DNA from: Pantoea agglomerans NBRC 102470
Lineage (GTDB): Bacteria > Pseudomonadota > Gammaproteobacteria > Enterobacterales > Enterobacteriaceae
Length of the DNA stretch: 64,000 nucleotides
Assembly: GCF_001598475.1 (NCBI RefSeq)
Contig: NZ_BCZA01000007.1
Location: 248,001-312,000 of the forward strand
Reading direction: 5' to 3'
Position 1 is the first letter of the stretch. Each line of letters opens with the position of its first letter. Positions 1 to 9,180 of the stretch are shown here, piece by piece. The notes beneath the pieces are model-generated. The model made no database searches. It was given only the letters and a program-made list of their open reading frames with translations, and had not been told where the DNA came from. The position numbers and the translations under genes were made by a program.

Positions 1-1
1 G

Positions 2-718
2 AGCGCCAGCGCCTCGGCGCAGGATTATCAGTGGCAGCGTGCACAGATGGAGCACGCCATTGCGCTGCTGGTCGGCAAAGCACCCGCTGAATTCAGCCTG
101 ACCGCCGCGCCGCTGACGGCCACGCTGCCCGCGATTCCGGCAGCCCTGCCGGGCGAGCTGTTGCAGCGCCGTCCCGACATTGCTTACGCCGAACGTAACA
201 TGGCCGCGGCCAATGCTGCGGTGGGCGTGGCGGTGGCCGGTTACTATCCCGACCTGACCCTGAGCGCCAGCGGTGGCGTCAGTTCTTCCGTGCTGCATTC
301 GCTCTTCTCGCTGCCGAACCGCGTCTGGTCGCTGGGGCCGGAGCTGAGCGGCACGCTGCTGGATTTTGGTGCGACCGCAGCACAGGTCGATCAGGCACGA
401 GCGAGCTGGGATGCCAGCGTTGCGACCTATCGTCAGACGGTGCTGACCGCAATGCAGGAGGTGGAAGATAAGCTGGTGGAGCTGAACACGCTGCAGGGTG
501 AGATCGCCGCGCAGCAGCGCGCCACCGACGCGGCGCAGACCTCGTCGCGGGTGACGCGTTTGCAGTATGAGGCGGGCATGATTACGTATCTGGATGTGGC
601 GACCACCGAAAACAGCCGCCTGAGTACGCAGCAGAGTTTGCTGACGTTGCAGAGCACGCAGTGGGTCAGCAGTGTGGCGCTGATTGCGGCACTCGGCGGT
701 GGCTGGCAGGCACCCTGA
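2..718 (+). CDS. RND efflux outer-membrane channel lipoprotein, C-terminal part
   Basis: This is the 3' end of an outer membrane factor of the TolC/OprM/NodT family, the channel through which tripartite RND or MFS pumps export drugs. The frame is open to the window edge, so the start, signal peptide and lipobox are missing. The visible part carries family hallmarks: a LLQRRPDI segment (about residues 55-62 of the visible frame), the helical stretch AERNMAAANAAVGVA, a second helical repeat ending in TYLDVATTENS, and a short tail. No pump genes are visible because they would lie upstream. The following gene, aas, starts 90 bases later and is functionally unrelated. The family is clear; the substrate cannot be told. 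Confidence 0.88.
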   Translation, partial: SASASAQDYQWQRAQMEHAIALLVGKAPAEFSLTAAPLTATLPAIPAALPGELLQRRPDIAYAERNMAAANAAVGVAVAGYYPDLTLSASGGVSSSVLHSLFSLPNRVWSLGPELSGTLLDFGATAAQVDQARASWDASVATYRQTVLTAMQEVEDKLVELNTLQGEIAAQQRATDAAQTSSRVTRLQYEAGMITYLDVATTENSRLSTQQSLLTLQSTQWVSSVALIAALGGGWQAP

Positions 719-768
719 AGGCGGCGTCAGGTTACCGATAATTCTGTTGTCGAACCGCGTCAAATCCT

Positions 769-796
769 GCATCGTGAGGGGCTATTTTCACGATGC
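769..796 (+). promoter_or_regulatory. Hairpin just upstream of the aas ribosome binding site
   Basis: A perfect 9-bp inverted repeat (GCATCGTGA and TCACGATGC) encloses a 10-base loop. It ends two bases before the Shine-Dalgarno AAGGAG (799-804) of aas. There is no T-run after it, so it is not a standard intrinsic terminator for the upstream efflux gene. It may affect translation of aas or mRNA stability, or be an operator. The structure is seen; the role is inferred. Confidence 0.4.
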
Positions 797-808
797 TAAG
801 GAGCCGGC

Positions 809-2959
809 ATGGTTTTCACACTATTGCGCCTGATATTTCGCCTGTTATGGCGGGTCGAACTACGTGGCGACGTCGCCGAACTGCATAAGCAGAAGGTATT
901 GATCACGCCGAACCATATGTCGTTTCTCGACGGCATATTGCTGGCGCTATTTTTGCCGATTAAGCCGGTCTATGCGGTCTATTCGACCATCAGCGAAAGC
1001 TGGTTTATGCGGCTGGTTAAACCCTTTATCGACTATGTGCCGCTCGATCCCACCAAACCCATGGCGCTCAAACAGCTGGTCAGGCTGATCGACAGTGGCC
1101 GTCCGGTGGTGATCTTCCCGGAAGGACGTATTACCGTCACCGGATCGCTGATGAAGATCTACAGCGGGGCGGGTTTTGTCGCGGCGCGTTCGGGCGCGAA
1201 TGTGGTGCCGATGCGCATTGAAGGCGCAGAGTACACGCCGTTTGGTCGTCTGGCGGGCGTGTTTAAACGTCGCCTGTTCCCGCGCATCACCCTGACGATT
1301 CTGCCCGCCACCCGCATTCCGATGCCGGAGGCGAAACGGGCGCGCGATCGGCGCGTGCTGGCCGGTGAGCATCTGCACCATGTGATGATGGAAGCGCGCA
1401 TGGCGGTGCGTCCGCGTGAAACCCTGTTTGAGGCGTTTCTGGCGGCGCGTACGCGTTATGGCGCGTTTAAACGCTGCATCGAAGATGTCAATTTCAAACC
1501 TGACAGCTACAACGGACTGCTGAAGAAGGCGCTGGGCGTGGGCCGTATTCTGGAGCGCTACAGCCAGCCGCGCGAAGTGGTAGGGCTGCTGCTGCCCAAT
1601 ACCACCGTCACGGCGGCGGCGATTTTCGGGGCATCCCTGCGTGGACGCGTTCCGGCGATGCTCAACTACACGGCGGGCGTGAACGGCATGCGGGCGGCAC
1701 TGACCGCCGCGCAGATCAAAACGGTCTTCACGTCGCGCCAGTTCCTGGACAAAGGCAACCTGTGGCATCTGCCGCAGGGGCTTGATGATGTGCAGTGGAT
1801 CTATCTGGAAGATCTGAAAGATACCGTGACCAGTAAAGATAAACTGTGGATCGTCGCCCATCTGCTGATGCCGCATCGCGCGCAGCTGCCCCAGCAGCCG
1901 GAAGACGCCGCGATGGTACTGTTTACCTCCGGCTCGGAAGGCAACCCCAAAGGGGTGGTGCATTCGCATAAAAGCCTGCTGGCGAACGTCGAACAGATCC
2001 GCACCATCGCCGACTTCACCCCGCGCGACCGCTTTATGTCGGCGCTGCCGCTGTTCCATGCATTTGGTCTGACCGTCGGGCTGTTTACGCCGCTGATGAC
2101 CGGCGCCCAGGTGTTCCTCTATCCCAGCCCGCTGCACTATCGCATCGTGCCGGAGCTGGTTTATGACCGCAACTGCACCGTGCTGTTTGGCACCTCGACC
2201 TTCCTCGGCAACTACGCGCGCTTTGCCGCGCCCTATGATTTTGCCCGCCTGCGCTATGTGGTGGCGGGGGCGGAGAAGCTACAGGAGAACACCCGTCAGC
2301 TCTACATGGAGAAGTATGGCATTCGCATTCTTGAAGGCTACGGCGTAACCGAATGCGCGCCAGTGGTCGCGATTAACGTGCCGATGGCGGCGAAGGCGCA
2401 CACCGTCGGACGCATTCTGCCGGGCATGGATTCGCGGCTGATGTCGGTGCCGGGCATTGAGCAGGGCGGACGGCTGCAGCTGCGCGGACCGAACGTGATG
2501 AAGGGCTATCTGCGCGTCGAGAATCCAGGCGTGCTGGAAGTGCCGGTCGCCGACGATGGCGAAGGCAATCAGGAAGCGGGCTGGTATGACACGGGTGATA
2601 TCGTCAGCTTTGATGACGGCGGTTTCTGCCAGATTCAGGGGCGCGCCAAACGCTTCGCGAAGATTGCCGGTGAGATGGTGTCGCTGGAGATCGTCGAGCA
2701 GATCGCTCTGAAGGCGTCGCCGGACAAACAACATGCCGCCTCGCTGCGCCCGGATGGTCAGCGTGGTGAGGCGCTGGTGCTGTTCACCACCGACGCTGAA
2801 CTGGCGCGCGACAGCCTGCAGAAAGCGGCCCGCGAGCTGGGTGCGCCAGAACTGGCGCTGCCGCGTGATATCCGGGTGATGAAGCAGTTGCCGCAGCTGG
2901 GCAGCGGTAAACCCGATTACGTCACGCTGAAAAAAATGGCGGAAGAGGAGCAGGCATGA
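809..2959 (+). CDS. aas: Bifunctional 2-acylglycerophosphoethanolamine acyltransferase / acyl-ACP synthetase
   Basis: The 716-aa protein matches the length and architecture of E. coli Aas (about 719 aa). The N-terminal PlsC-type acyltransferase has the HX4D motif (H36, D41 in NHMSFLDG) and FPEG near residue 111. The C-terminal AMP-binding domain has the adenylation P-loop [12 protein letters not shown] near residues 371-382, plus EGYGVTE and YDTGD motifs. It re-acylates lysophosphatidylethanolamine at the inner membrane using fatty acid activated on ACP. The stop overlaps the start of lplT by four bases (ATGA), so the acyltransferase is coupled to the lysophospholipid flippase. The start is supported by AAGGAG five bases upstream. 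Confidence 0.97.
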   Translation: MVFTLLRLIFRLLWRVELRGDVAELHKQKVLITPNHMSFLDGILLALFLPIKPVYAVYSTISESWFMRLVKPFIDYVPLDPTKPMALKQLVRLIDSGRPVVIFPEGRITVTGSLMKIYSGAGFVAARSGANVVPMRIEGAEYTPFGRLAGVFKRRLFPRITLTILPATRIPMPEAKRARDRRVLAGEHLHHVMMEARMAVRPRETLFEAFLAARTRYGAFKRCIEDVNFKPDSYNGLLKKALGVGRILERYSQPREVVGLLLPNTTVTAAAIFGASLRGRVPAMLNYTAGVNGMRAALTAAQIKTVFTSRQFLDKGNLWHLPQGLDDVQWIYLEDLKDTVTSKDKLWIVAHLLMPHRAQLPQQPEDAAMVLFTSGSEGNPKGVVHSHKSLLANVEQIRTIADFTPRDRFMSALPLFHAFGLTVGLFTPLMTGAQVFLYPSPLHYRIVPELVYDRNCTVLFGTSTFLGNYARFAAPYDFARLRYVVAGAEKLQENTRQLYMEKYGIRILEGYGVTECAPVVAINVPMAAKAHTVGRILPGMDSRLMSVPGIEQGGRLQLRGPNVMKGYLRVENPGVLEVPVADDGEGNQEAGWYDTGDIVSFDDGGFCQIQGRAKRFAKIAGEMVSLEIVEQIALKASPDKQHAASLRPDGQRGEALVLFTTDAELARDSLQKAARELGAPELALPRDIRVMKQLPQLGSGKPDYVTLKKMAEEEQA

Positions 2960-4146
2960 GCCTTGATCGTAATGCGCCGCTGATGTCACGCGGCATGATC
3001 GCCGTGATTATCGCCCAGTTCTTTTCGGCCTTCGGCGATAACGCGCTGCTGTTTGCCACGCTGGCCGTGCTGAAAAGCCAGTTCTATCCCGACTGGAGTC
3101 AGCCGGTGCTGCAGATGCTCTTTGTCGCAGCCTACATTCTGCTGGCACCGTTTGTCGGTCAGGTGGCGGACAGCATGGCAAAAGGGCGGGTGATGATGCT
3201 CGCCAACAGCCTGAAGCTGCTGGGCGCGCTGGTGATCTGTTTCGGCTTTAATCCCTTCCTCGGTTATACCCTGGTGGGCGCGGGCGCAGCGGCCTACTCC
3301 CCGGCTAAATATGGCATTCTCGGTGAGATCACCCACGGCGAGAAGCTGGTGAAAGCCAACGGGCTGATGGAGGGATCGACCATCGCCGCCATTCTGCTCG
3401 GCTCAGTGGCGGGTGGGATGCTGGCTGACTGGCATCTGCTGGCGGCGCTGGGGATCTGTGCGCTGACCTACGGCATTGCCGTGGTAGCCAACCTGTTTAT
3501 CCCGAAACTGCAGGCGGCGCGTCCCGGTCAGAGCTGGCAGCTGGGTATGATGGCACGCAGTTTTTTCAGTGCCGCCGCGCTGCTATGGCGTGATGCGGAG
3601 ACGCGCTTCTCGCTGCTCGGCACCAGCCTGTTCTGGGGCGCAGGCGTGACGCTGCGTTTTCTGCTGGTGCTGTGGGTGCCGGTGGCGCTGGGCATCAATG
3701 ACAACACCACGCCGACCACGCTGAATGCCATGGTAGCGATTGGCATCGTGATTGGGGCGGCGGCGGCGGCGAAGCTGGTGACGCTTGAAACGGTGCGTCG
3801 CTGTATGCCAGCCGGTGTGCTGATTGGTGTGATGGTCGTCGTCTTCGCGCTGCAGCATTCTCTGCTGAATGCGTACTTAGTGCTGATGCTGATTGGTGCG
3901 CTGGGCGGTTTCTTTGTGGTGCCGCTGAATGCGCTGTTGCAGGCGCGGGGCAAAGAGAGCGTCGGTTCAGGTAATGCGATTGCGGTGCAGAATCTGGGTG
4001 AGAACAGCGCCATGCTGATCATGCTGGGGTTCTATACGCTGGCGATTAAGGCGGGTGCACCTGCGGTGGCGACGGGCGTCGGTTTTGGCGTGCTGTTTGC
4101 GCTGGCGATAGCGCTGCTGTGGCTGTGGCGACCGGCTAAGCGTTAA
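2956..4146 (+). CDS. lplT: Lysophospholipid transporter
   Basis: This is a 396-aa major facilitator superfamily protein with about 12 hydrophobic segments, including an N-terminal stretch around [20 protein letters not shown]. LplT flips lysophosphatidylethanolamine across the inner membrane to the cytoplasmic side, where Aas re-acylates it. The start overlaps the aas stop (ATGA at 2956-2959), the arrangement found in E. coli. The gene ends in front of a 13-bp perfect hairpin and converges with ridA. Identification is firm from synteny, length and topology. Confidence 0.95.
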   Translation: MSLDRNAPLMSRGMIAVIIAQFFSAFGDNALLFATLAVLKSQFYPDWSQPVLQMLFVAAYILLAPFVGQVADSMAKGRVMMLANSLKLLGALVICFGFNPFLGYTLVGAGAAAYSPAKYGILGEITHGEKLVKANGLMEGSTIAAILLGSVAGGMLADWHLLAALGICALTYGIAVVANLFIPKLQAARPGQSWQLGMMARSFFSAAALLWRDAETRFSLLGTSLFWGAGVTLRFLLVLWVPVALGINDNTTPTTLNAMVAIGIVIGAAAAAKLVTLETVRRCMPAGVLIGVMVVVFALQHSLLNAYLVLMLIGALGGFFVVPLNALLQARGKESVGSGNAIAVQNLGENSAMLIMLGFYTLAIKAGAPAVATGVGFGVLFALAIALLWLWRPAKR

Positions 4147-4155
4147 GCGATTCAC

Positions 4156-4186
4156 CGCCTCTCTCCGGGATAGCCGGAGAGAGGCG
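4156..4186. terminator. Strong hairpin between convergent lplT and ridA
   Basis: A perfect 13-bp inverted repeat (4156-4168 and 4174-4186) with a 5-base loop sits in the 76-base gap between two convergent genes. It lacks a long T-run on either strand. It may work as a bidirectional terminator or protect transcript 3' ends. Confidence 0.6.
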
Positions 4187-4222
4187 GGCGCCCTCGTTAA
4201 CAATAGATGTTAACAACGGAGA

Positions 4223-4609
4223 TTAGCGACGAAGGGCAATCGCTTCGATTTCGATCTTCACATCTTTTGGCAGACGCGCCACTTCGACACAGGAACGCGC
4301 CGGGAAGTGAGCTTCATGCTCGGTGAAAAACGCCTCATAAGCCGCATTGACCGTGGCGAAGTCATTTAAGTCTTTCACGAACACCGTGGTCTTCACGATG
4401 TCGCCGACCTTCAGACCTGCTGCTTCAACAATCGCCTTCACATTTTCCAGTGACTGACGCGCCTGTGCGGCAACGTCATCCGCCACCTGGCCGGTCGCCG
4501 GATCCACCGGGATCTGACCCGAGGTGATGATCATGCTGCCCAGATCGACACCCTGAACATAGGGGCCGATAGCGGCAGGGGCTTTTTCAGTACTGATTTC
4601 ACGAGACAT
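4223..4609 (-). CDS. ridA: 2-iminobutanoate/2-iminopropanoate deaminase
   Basis: This YjgF/YER057c/UK114-family protein of 128 aa hydrolyses reactive enamine/imine intermediates released by PLP enzymes such as threonine dehydratase, protecting cytosolic enzymes. Family motifs are visible: AIGPYVQG near residues 13-20, SGQIP, and the arginine-containing PARSCVEV near residues 102-109. Two ATG codons lie in tandem. I chose the second (4609) because AGGAG is five bases before it but only two before the first, and the length then matches E. coli. Downstream on the same strand lies the convergent hairpin; upstream is pyrI, as in E. coli. Confidence 0.95.
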   Translation of the reverse strand: MSREISTEKAPAAIGPYVQGVDLGSMIITSGQIPVDPATGQVADDVAAQARQSLENVKAIVEAAGLKVGDIVKTTVFVKDLNDFATVNAAYEAFFTEHEAHFPARSCVEVARLPKDVKIEIEAIALRR

Positions 4610-4681
4610 CATTGCTCCTTTGATTACGTCGTCAGGCGGCGATGCCGCCGGTGTTGCCCATTATAAGGTCGGGCAGGGCGA

Positions 4682-5146
4682 TTACCAGTGACCCAGCACC
4701 ACATGGCGGGCGAACTCTTTTTCGCAATATTTGCACTTCAGATGCACATCGTCGGCGCGCTGCTTCACGGCAAAGCTGGAGAAGACCGGCTCGCTGCGGC
4801 TGATGCAGTTGCTGTTCGGGCAGGTCAGCACCCGTTCAACGTGGTCCGGCAGCGTCGGGGCGATCTTCGCGACCACTTCATAGTCGTCGATGCGGTTGAC
4901 CGTGGCATGGGGCGCGTAGACCGCCAGCTGATTCACCTGATCGTCGGTGAGAAAGGTGTTCTCAATCTTGATCAGATCTTTGCGGCCCATCTCGCCCGAG
5001 GGCAGATTCAGGCCAATGGTAATGCGCTGATCGGTTTCGGTCAGCCGGAACAGGGAGAGCAATTTAAAGCCGATCTGCGCCGGAATATGGTCGATGACCG
5101 TGCCGCGTTTGATCGCTTCGACCTGCAGTTTGTTGTCCTGCGTCAT
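4682..5146 (-). CDS. pyrI: Aspartate carbamoyltransferase regulatory subunit
   Basis: This 154-aa subunit carries the allosteric nucleotide site (CTP/UTP inhibition, ATP activation) and holds the catalytic trimers together. The N-terminal allosteric domain begins around [15 protein letters not shown]. The C-terminal zinc domain has four cysteines in CPNSNC and CKYC (about residues 109-140). It starts 12 bases after the pyrB stop, forming the pyrBI operon under the pyrL attenuator. Confidence 0.98.
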   Translation of the reverse strand: MTQDNKLQVEAIKRGTVIDHIPAQIGFKLLSLFRLTETDQRITIGLNLPSGEMGRKDLIKIENTFLTDDQVNQLAVYAPHATVNRIDDYEVVAKIAPTLPDHVERVLTCPNSNCISRSEPVFSSFAVKQRADDVHLKCKYCEKEFARHVVLGHW

Positions 5147-5158
5147 GGGGGTATCTCC

Positions 5159-6094
5159 TTACAGGGCGAGTTCGCTGTTTAAAACCAGTGCCAGCAGAGC
5201 CTGGCGCGCATAGATGCCGTTACCCGCCTGCTGGAAATACCAGGCATACGGGGTTTTGTCGACATCGGTGGTGATTTCGTCGATGCGCGGCAGCGGGTGC
5301 AGTACCTTCATATTGTCGCGCGCTGTAGCGAGATCGGCGGCGCGCAGAATGAACTGCGCTTTGACGTTGGCATATTCTGACGGATCGAGCCGTTCTTTCT
5401 GCACGCGCGTCATGTAGAGGATATCGAGATGCGGCATCACCTCTTCAAAGCTGTCGTGACGTGACCAGCTGATATTCTTCTCATCCAGCATATCGGTGAT
5501 ATAGGCCGGCATCGCCAGCGCATCGGGCGCGATAAAAAAGAAGCGGTTGCCGTCAAACTTCGCCAGCGCCTGGGTCAGGGAGTGGACGGTTCGGCCATAC
5601 TTCAGGTCGCCGACCATCGCCACATTCAGCTGATTAAGACGGCTCTGCGTCTCCTGAATGGTGAAGAGATCAAGCAGCGTCTGGGTCGGATGCTGGTTCG
5701 CGCCGTCACCGGCGTTGAGAATCGGGATGCCGCCGGAGAATTCGGTCGCCAGCCGCGCTGCGCCTTCCTGCGGGTGACGCATCACAATGGCATCGACGTA
5801 GGTGCTGATCACTGAAATGGTGTCGGCCAGGGTTTCGCCTTTTTTGCCCAGCGACGTATTACTGCCGTCAGCAAAGCCCACCGCTGACGCGCCGAGGCGA
5901 TGAATGGCGGTTTCAAACGACAGGCGGGTACGGGTCGACGCCTCAAAGAAGCAGCTGGCGATAACCTTGTGCTTCAGCAGTTCCGGCTGCGGGTGGGCTT
6001 TCAGCTTTGCGGCGGTGTGTAGCGCCAGTTCCAGCTCTTCACGACTGAGGTCGTTGATTGAAATAATGTGCTTGCGATATAGCGGGTTAGCCAT
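5159..6094 (-). CDS. pyrB: Aspartate carbamoyltransferase catalytic subunit
   Basis: This 311-aa enzyme condenses carbamoyl phosphate with aspartate, the first committed step of pyrimidine synthesis. The carbamoyl-phosphate loop STRTRLSFE lies near residues 53-61; other motifs are HPTQTLLDL and HPLPRIDEI. The length equals that of the E. coli enzyme. It is preceded by GAGGAG eight bases upstream and lies directly behind a leader peptide and attenuator, so expression should fall when UTP is abundant. It is cotranscribed with pyrI. Confidence 0.98.
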   Translation of the reverse strand: MANPLYRKHIISINDLSREELELALHTAAKLKAHPQPELLKHKVIASCFFEASTRTRLSFETAIHRLGASAVGFADGSNTSLGKKGETLADTISVISTYVDAIVMRHPQEGAARLATEFSGGIPILNAGDGANQHPTQTLLDLFTIQETQSRLNQLNVAMVGDLKYGRTVHSLTQALAKFDGNRFFFIAPDALAMPAYITDMLDEKNISWSRHDSFEEVMPHLDILYMTRVQKERLDPSEYANVKAQFILRAADLATARDNMKVLHPLPRIDEITTDVDKTPYAWYFQQAGNGIYARQALLALVLNSELAL

Positions 6095-6125
6095 AGCTGT
6101 CTCCTCTGCGCGGCCGGATTGCGGA

Positions 6126-6157
6126 CAAAAAAAAGCCCCTGCTTAAGGGGCTTTTTT
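6126..6157 (-). terminator. pyrBI attenuator
   Basis: An 11-bp stem (6130-6140 and 6146-6156) closes a 5-base loop and is followed on the minus strand by a run of eight T. It lies between the leader peptide and pyrB, and the leader stop codon falls inside the loop/stem. That is the geometry needed for UTP-sensitive attenuation, in which a ribosome close behind RNA polymerase blocks the hairpin. Confidence 0.9.
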
Positions 6158-6244
6158 AAGATCGGGTCGATGACCGAAAGAAACAGTAGCACCGCCTGCG
6201 GTCAGGCGTGATTGAGCGTCAAATTGTCCGCTGTGCTGTAGCAT
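6143..6244 (-). CDS. pyrL: pyrBI operon leader peptide
   Basis: This 33-codon frame starts with ATG preceded by a strong GGAGG Shine-Dalgarno and ends with TAA inside the attenuator hairpin. It encodes a peptide beginning MLQHSGQFD and ending DLKKAP. Position, ribosome site and stop location match the E. coli PyrL system, although the peptide sequence and length differ (E. coli is about 44 aa). Its role is to couple translation with transcription through the attenuator, so the peptide itself is probably dispensable. Confidence 0.82.
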   Translation of the reverse strand: MLQHSGQFDAQSRLTAGGATVSFGHRPDLKKAP

Positions 6245-6268
6245 ATTTCCTCCGGCAAATTGGGCCGC

Positions 6269-6296
6269 ATTATACCCGTTCGCGGTGGGGCAGCAA
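6269..6296 (-). promoter_or_regulatory. pyrLBI promoter
   Basis: On the minus strand a perfect TATAAT (-10, 6274-6269) is spaced 16 bases from TTGCTG (-35, 6296-6291). Transcription would start about 18 bases before the pyrL ATG. It is assigned from consensus match and position. Confidence 0.7.
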
Positions 6297-6409
6297 GAGG
6301 AAAACGTTTGCGCCTGCTTAGCCGATCAGAGACCGGGCCAGATAAGACGGTGAATCGGCCGCTATGAGCGGGCGCGACTCAGCGTCCTCAGCCGCGCGGT
6401 GCTGGTCGG

Positions 6410-7417
6410 TCAGCGCTGGCCCAGCGTGGCCACCATTACCGCTTTAATCGTGTGCATCCGGTTCTCGGCCTGGTCGAACACAATGCTGTGCGGCGACTCA
6501 AATACCTCGTTGCTCACTTCCATGCCGTTGGGCAGATCGTACTGTTCCGCCATCTGCTGGCCCAGCGTGGTCTGGTCGTCGTGGAAGGCGGGCAGACAGT
6601 GCAGGAATTTAACCTGCGGGTTGCCGGTCAGATCGAGCATCGCCCGGTTCACCTGATAGTCACGCAGCAGCGCGATACGCTCGGCCCACACCGCTTTGGC
6701 TTCGCCCATCGACACCCAGACATCGGTGTAGATAAAGTCAGCGCCTTTCACGCCGTCGGCAATATTTTCGGTGAGGGTAATTTTCCCGCCGGTCTGCTGC
6801 GCGGCTTCACGGCACTGCGCCACCAGTTGCTCCTCTGGCCAGCAGCTCTTCGGTGCCACCAGACGCAGATCCAGCCCCACCTGTGCGGCGGCTTCCAGCA
6901 TGGTGTTGCCCATGTTGTTGCGCGCATCACCCACATAAACCAGCGTCATCTCGCTGAGTTTTTTGCCCGGCAGATGCTCCTGCATGGTCAGCAGGTCGGC
7001 CAGCAGCTGGGTCGGATGAAACTCGGTGGTCAGGCCGTTCCACACCGGCACACCGGCATGTTCCGCCAGTGTTTCCACCAGTTCCTGTCCGTAACCGCGA
7101 TACTGAATGCCATCGTACATCCGGCCCAGCACCCGCGCGGTGTCGCGCATCGACTCTTTATGGCCGATCTGGCTGCCACTCGGGCCAAGATAGGTGACGT
7201 TTGCACCCTGATCGTAAGCGGCAACTTCGAAAGAGCATCGGGTACGGGTCGAGTCTTTTTCGAAGATGAGCGCGATGTTTTTACCTTTCAGATGCTGCAC
7301 TTCCTGGGCACTTTTTTTCGCCCGTTTCAATTCAGCGGAAAGGATAAGCAGGTGATCAATCTCGGCGGGCGTAAAATCCAGAAGTCTGAGGAAATGGCGC
7401 TGATACAGCTGACTCAT
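6410..7417 (-). CDS. argI: Ornithine carbamoyltransferase
   Basis: This 335-aa enzyme transfers the carbamoyl group to ornithine, giving citrulline in arginine biosynthesis. The carbamoyl-phosphate motif STRTRCSFE lies near residues 56-64; HPTQ near 134-137 and the ornithine-binding HCLPAFHD near 273-280 are also present. Length and position next to rraB match E. coli argI. ARG-box-like palindromes lie just upstream, implying ArgR repression. Like pyrB it belongs to the carbamoyltransferase family, and the two lie close together in the same orientation with separate control regions. Confidence 0.97.
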   Translation of the reverse strand: MSQLYQRHFLRLLDFTPAEIDHLLILSAELKRAKKSAQEVQHLKGKNIALIFEKDSTRTRCSFEVAAYDQGANVTYLGPSGSQIGHKESMRDTARVLGRMYDGIQYRGYGQELVETLAEHAGVPVWNGLTTEFHPTQLLADLLTMQEHLPGKKLSEMTLVYVGDARNNMGNTMLEAAAQVGLDLRLVAPKSCWPEEQLVAQCREAAQQTGGKITLTENIADGVKGADFIYTDVWVSMGEAKAVWAERIALLRDYQVNRAMLDLTGNPQVKFLHCLPAFHDDQTTLGQQMAEQYDLPNGMEVSNEVFESPHSIVFDQAENRMHTIKAVMVATLGQR

Positions 7418-7440
7418 ACAACACTCCGGTAATCATTAAA

Positions 7441-7483
7441 GTGAATTAAAATTCAATCTAACCGGATGAATATGCATTTTCAA
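7441..7483 (-). promoter_or_regulatory. ARG boxes upstream of argI
   Basis: The core TGAATTAAAATTCA (7442-7455) matches the ArgR consensus TGAATWWWWATTCA exactly. A second, weaker half-match TGAATATGCATTTTCA lies at 7467-7482. The pair sits 25-65 bases before the argI start, as expected for ArgR operators, but the centre spacing (about 25) is slightly longer than the usual 21. The first box is convincing and the second tentative. Confidence 0.72.
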
Positions 7484-7577
7484 GTGCGGTGCTAATAAAC
7501 TTTTCGTTTTGTGTAGTGGCGCGACGGGCAGTATGGGAAAATAATTGATTATTGCCGAACTCAGAGAGGATATCGTC

Positions 7578-7994
7578 ATGGCATATGAAGCATTACTGGA
7601 AGAGCAGCAGGAAGAGACGCGGCAGATTATTGAAGAGCTGCTGGAGGATGGCAGCGATCCTGATGCGCTCTATACCATCGAGCACCATCTCTCATGCAAT
7701 AATTTTGATTCGCTGGAAAAAGCGGCCGTTGATGCGTTCAAGCTGGGTTATGAAGTGACCGAGCCGGAAGAGCTGGAGCTGGAAGATGGCACCACCGTGA
7801 TGTGCGTCGACATCATCAGCGAATCCGCCCTGAAGCCTGAACTGATCGATGTGCAGGTTGAGCAGCTGGTGAACCTGATTGGTAAGTACAACGTCGATTA
7901 CGACGGCTGGGGTACCTATTTTGAAGATCCCGATGCCGAAGATGAAGATGACGACGCCATCGAAGATGAAGATGATGATGGTATTCGCCACTAA
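7578..7994 (+). CDS. rraB: Ribonuclease E inhibitor RraB
   Basis: RraB binds RNase E in the degradosome and changes its activity. The 138-aa protein carries the conserved [19 protein letters not shown] segment and a [10 protein letters not shown] motif, followed by a very acidic tail ending DDDGIRH, as in E. coli RraB. An upstream in-frame ATG (7545) would add 11 residues; 7578 was chosen because GAGAGGA lies before it and the length matches. It is divergent from argI and followed by miaE after 54 bases. Confidence 0.95.
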   Translation: MAYEALLEEQQEETRQIIEELLEDGSDPDALYTIEHHLSCNNFDSLEKAAVDAFKLGYEVTEPEELELEDGTTVMCVDIISESALKPELIDVQVEQLVNLIGKYNVDYDGWGTYFEDPDAEDEDDDAIEDEDDDGIRH

Positions 7995-8048
7995 GTAGCC
8001 GGGGCGGAGAGTTCTCCGCCTGTCACCCCTGCCACCTGTTTTAACATC

Positions 8049-8810
8049 ATGAACTACGCACCCTTACTTGAACCGATCTATCAGTTTCTGCACTGCCGCA
8101 CGCCACAGGCCTGGATTGATGAGGCGCGCAAGCCGGAAAATCTGACCCTGCTGTTAACCGACCATCTGGTGTGCGAACTGAAAGCCGCACAGACCGCGGT
8201 GTGGTTGATCCGCAAATATGTTGCCGACAAACCCAGCGGCGACACCATTATGGCGTGGCTGAAACCCTATGAAGATTTTATCTTCCGCGAAGATGGCGAC
8301 AGCGACTTTATCAACGCCCATAAGAACCTGACAAAACGTATCATCGTGCGCAATGCGCTGCCGTGGGCGGATGAGCTGGTGGAGAAGATGATGCTGCTGA
8401 TTAAAGAGGAGCTGCATCACTTCTATCAGGTGTGGGAAATTATGCAGTCGCGCGGGCTGGTCTATCAGAAGATTACCTCCAGCCGCTATGCCAAATCGCT
8501 GCTGCGCGAAGTCACCACCCATGAACCGGAAACGCTGGTGGATAAGCTGATATGCGGCGCTTACATCGAGGCGCGCTCCTGCGAACGTTTCGCCAGTCTG
8601 GCACCTTATCTTGATGACGAACTGGCGAAGTTCTATCTGTCGCTGTTGCGCTCAGAGGCGCGGCATTATCAGGACTATTTAACCCTGGCGGCGCAGATTG
8701 CCACCAGAGACATCACGCCGCGGGTGCAGGTGATTGGGGCAACAGAAGGGCGGTTAATTAGCGAACCCGACAACGAATTACGCTTTCACAGCGGCGTACC
8801 GGCGTTCTGA
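8049..8810 (+). CDS. miaE: tRNA 2-methylthio-N6-isopentenyladenosine hydroxylase
   Basis: MiaE is an O2-dependent non-haem di-iron hydroxylase that converts ms2i6A37 to ms2io6A37 in tRNA. The 253-aa protein has the expected ferritin-like ligands: EELHHF (about residues 119-124), EARSCERF (about 175-182), and SEARHYQDY near 200-208. It lies just after rraB. E. coli K-12 lacks miaE whereas Salmonella, Klebsiella and Pantoea have it, which fits the organism guess. Confidence 0.93.
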   Translation: MNYAPLLEPIYQFLHCRTPQAWIDEARKPENLTLLLTDHLVCELKAAQTAVWLIRKYVADKPSGDTIMAWLKPYEDFIFREDGDSDFINAHKNLTKRIIVRNALPWADELVEKMMLLIKEELHHFYQVWEIMQSRGLVYQKITSSRYAKSLLREVTTHEPETLVDKLICGAYIEARSCERFASLAPYLDDELAKFYLSLLRSEARHYQDYLTLAAQIATRDITPRVQVIGATEGRLISEPDNELRFHSGVPAF

Positions 8811-9180
8811 AAAGAGTAAACGGAGCTCTTACGATGGCCGTTTATTTTTTATATTGAACCGGGTTGATTTTATTAATAATAAAAAGATAAATATTAACCA
8901 TTAATCTAATGTGAACGCGTTACTTCCCCTAAATATAATTTGAGTGACCCCTCACAAAATACTTTATCTCTTCTGTTTTTTCTTTGCGGAATAACTATAG
9001 TGCTCTTGCCGGATTAGGATTGTTATTTTTCAAGCAAAACCTGATTCATAACACCTCTTTGCCAGAGAGGGTTGTGAATCAGGTTTTTTTTTGCACCGGC
9101 TATAGCCGGGGAAAAGAATCAGCGACTTTTTTTTGGCGTCCAGTTTTGCTAATAAGCATTTAATGGAAGGAGTCATTAAC
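8811..9180. other. AT-rich intergenic region with possible small RNA or leader
   Basis: These 370 bases hold no convincing gene. A TATAGT-like -10 (about 8995-9000) lies 35-40 bases before a strong hairpin with T-run (9036-9092). This could make a short RNA of about 90 nt ending at 9092, or a 5' leader controlling the porin downstream. A good Shine-Dalgarno (GGAAGGAG, 9164-9171) precedes the porin ATG. Confidence 0.35.
9036..9092 (+). terminator. Strong intrinsic terminator upstream of the porin gene
   Basis: A stem of about 22 bp with one small bulge (AAAACCTGATTCA pairing with TGAATCAGGTTTT, then the apical part) is followed by nine T. The A-run on the left side makes it usable on the other strand too. 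It may end miaE transcripts, a small RNA, or attenuate the porin transcript. Confidence 0.75.
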
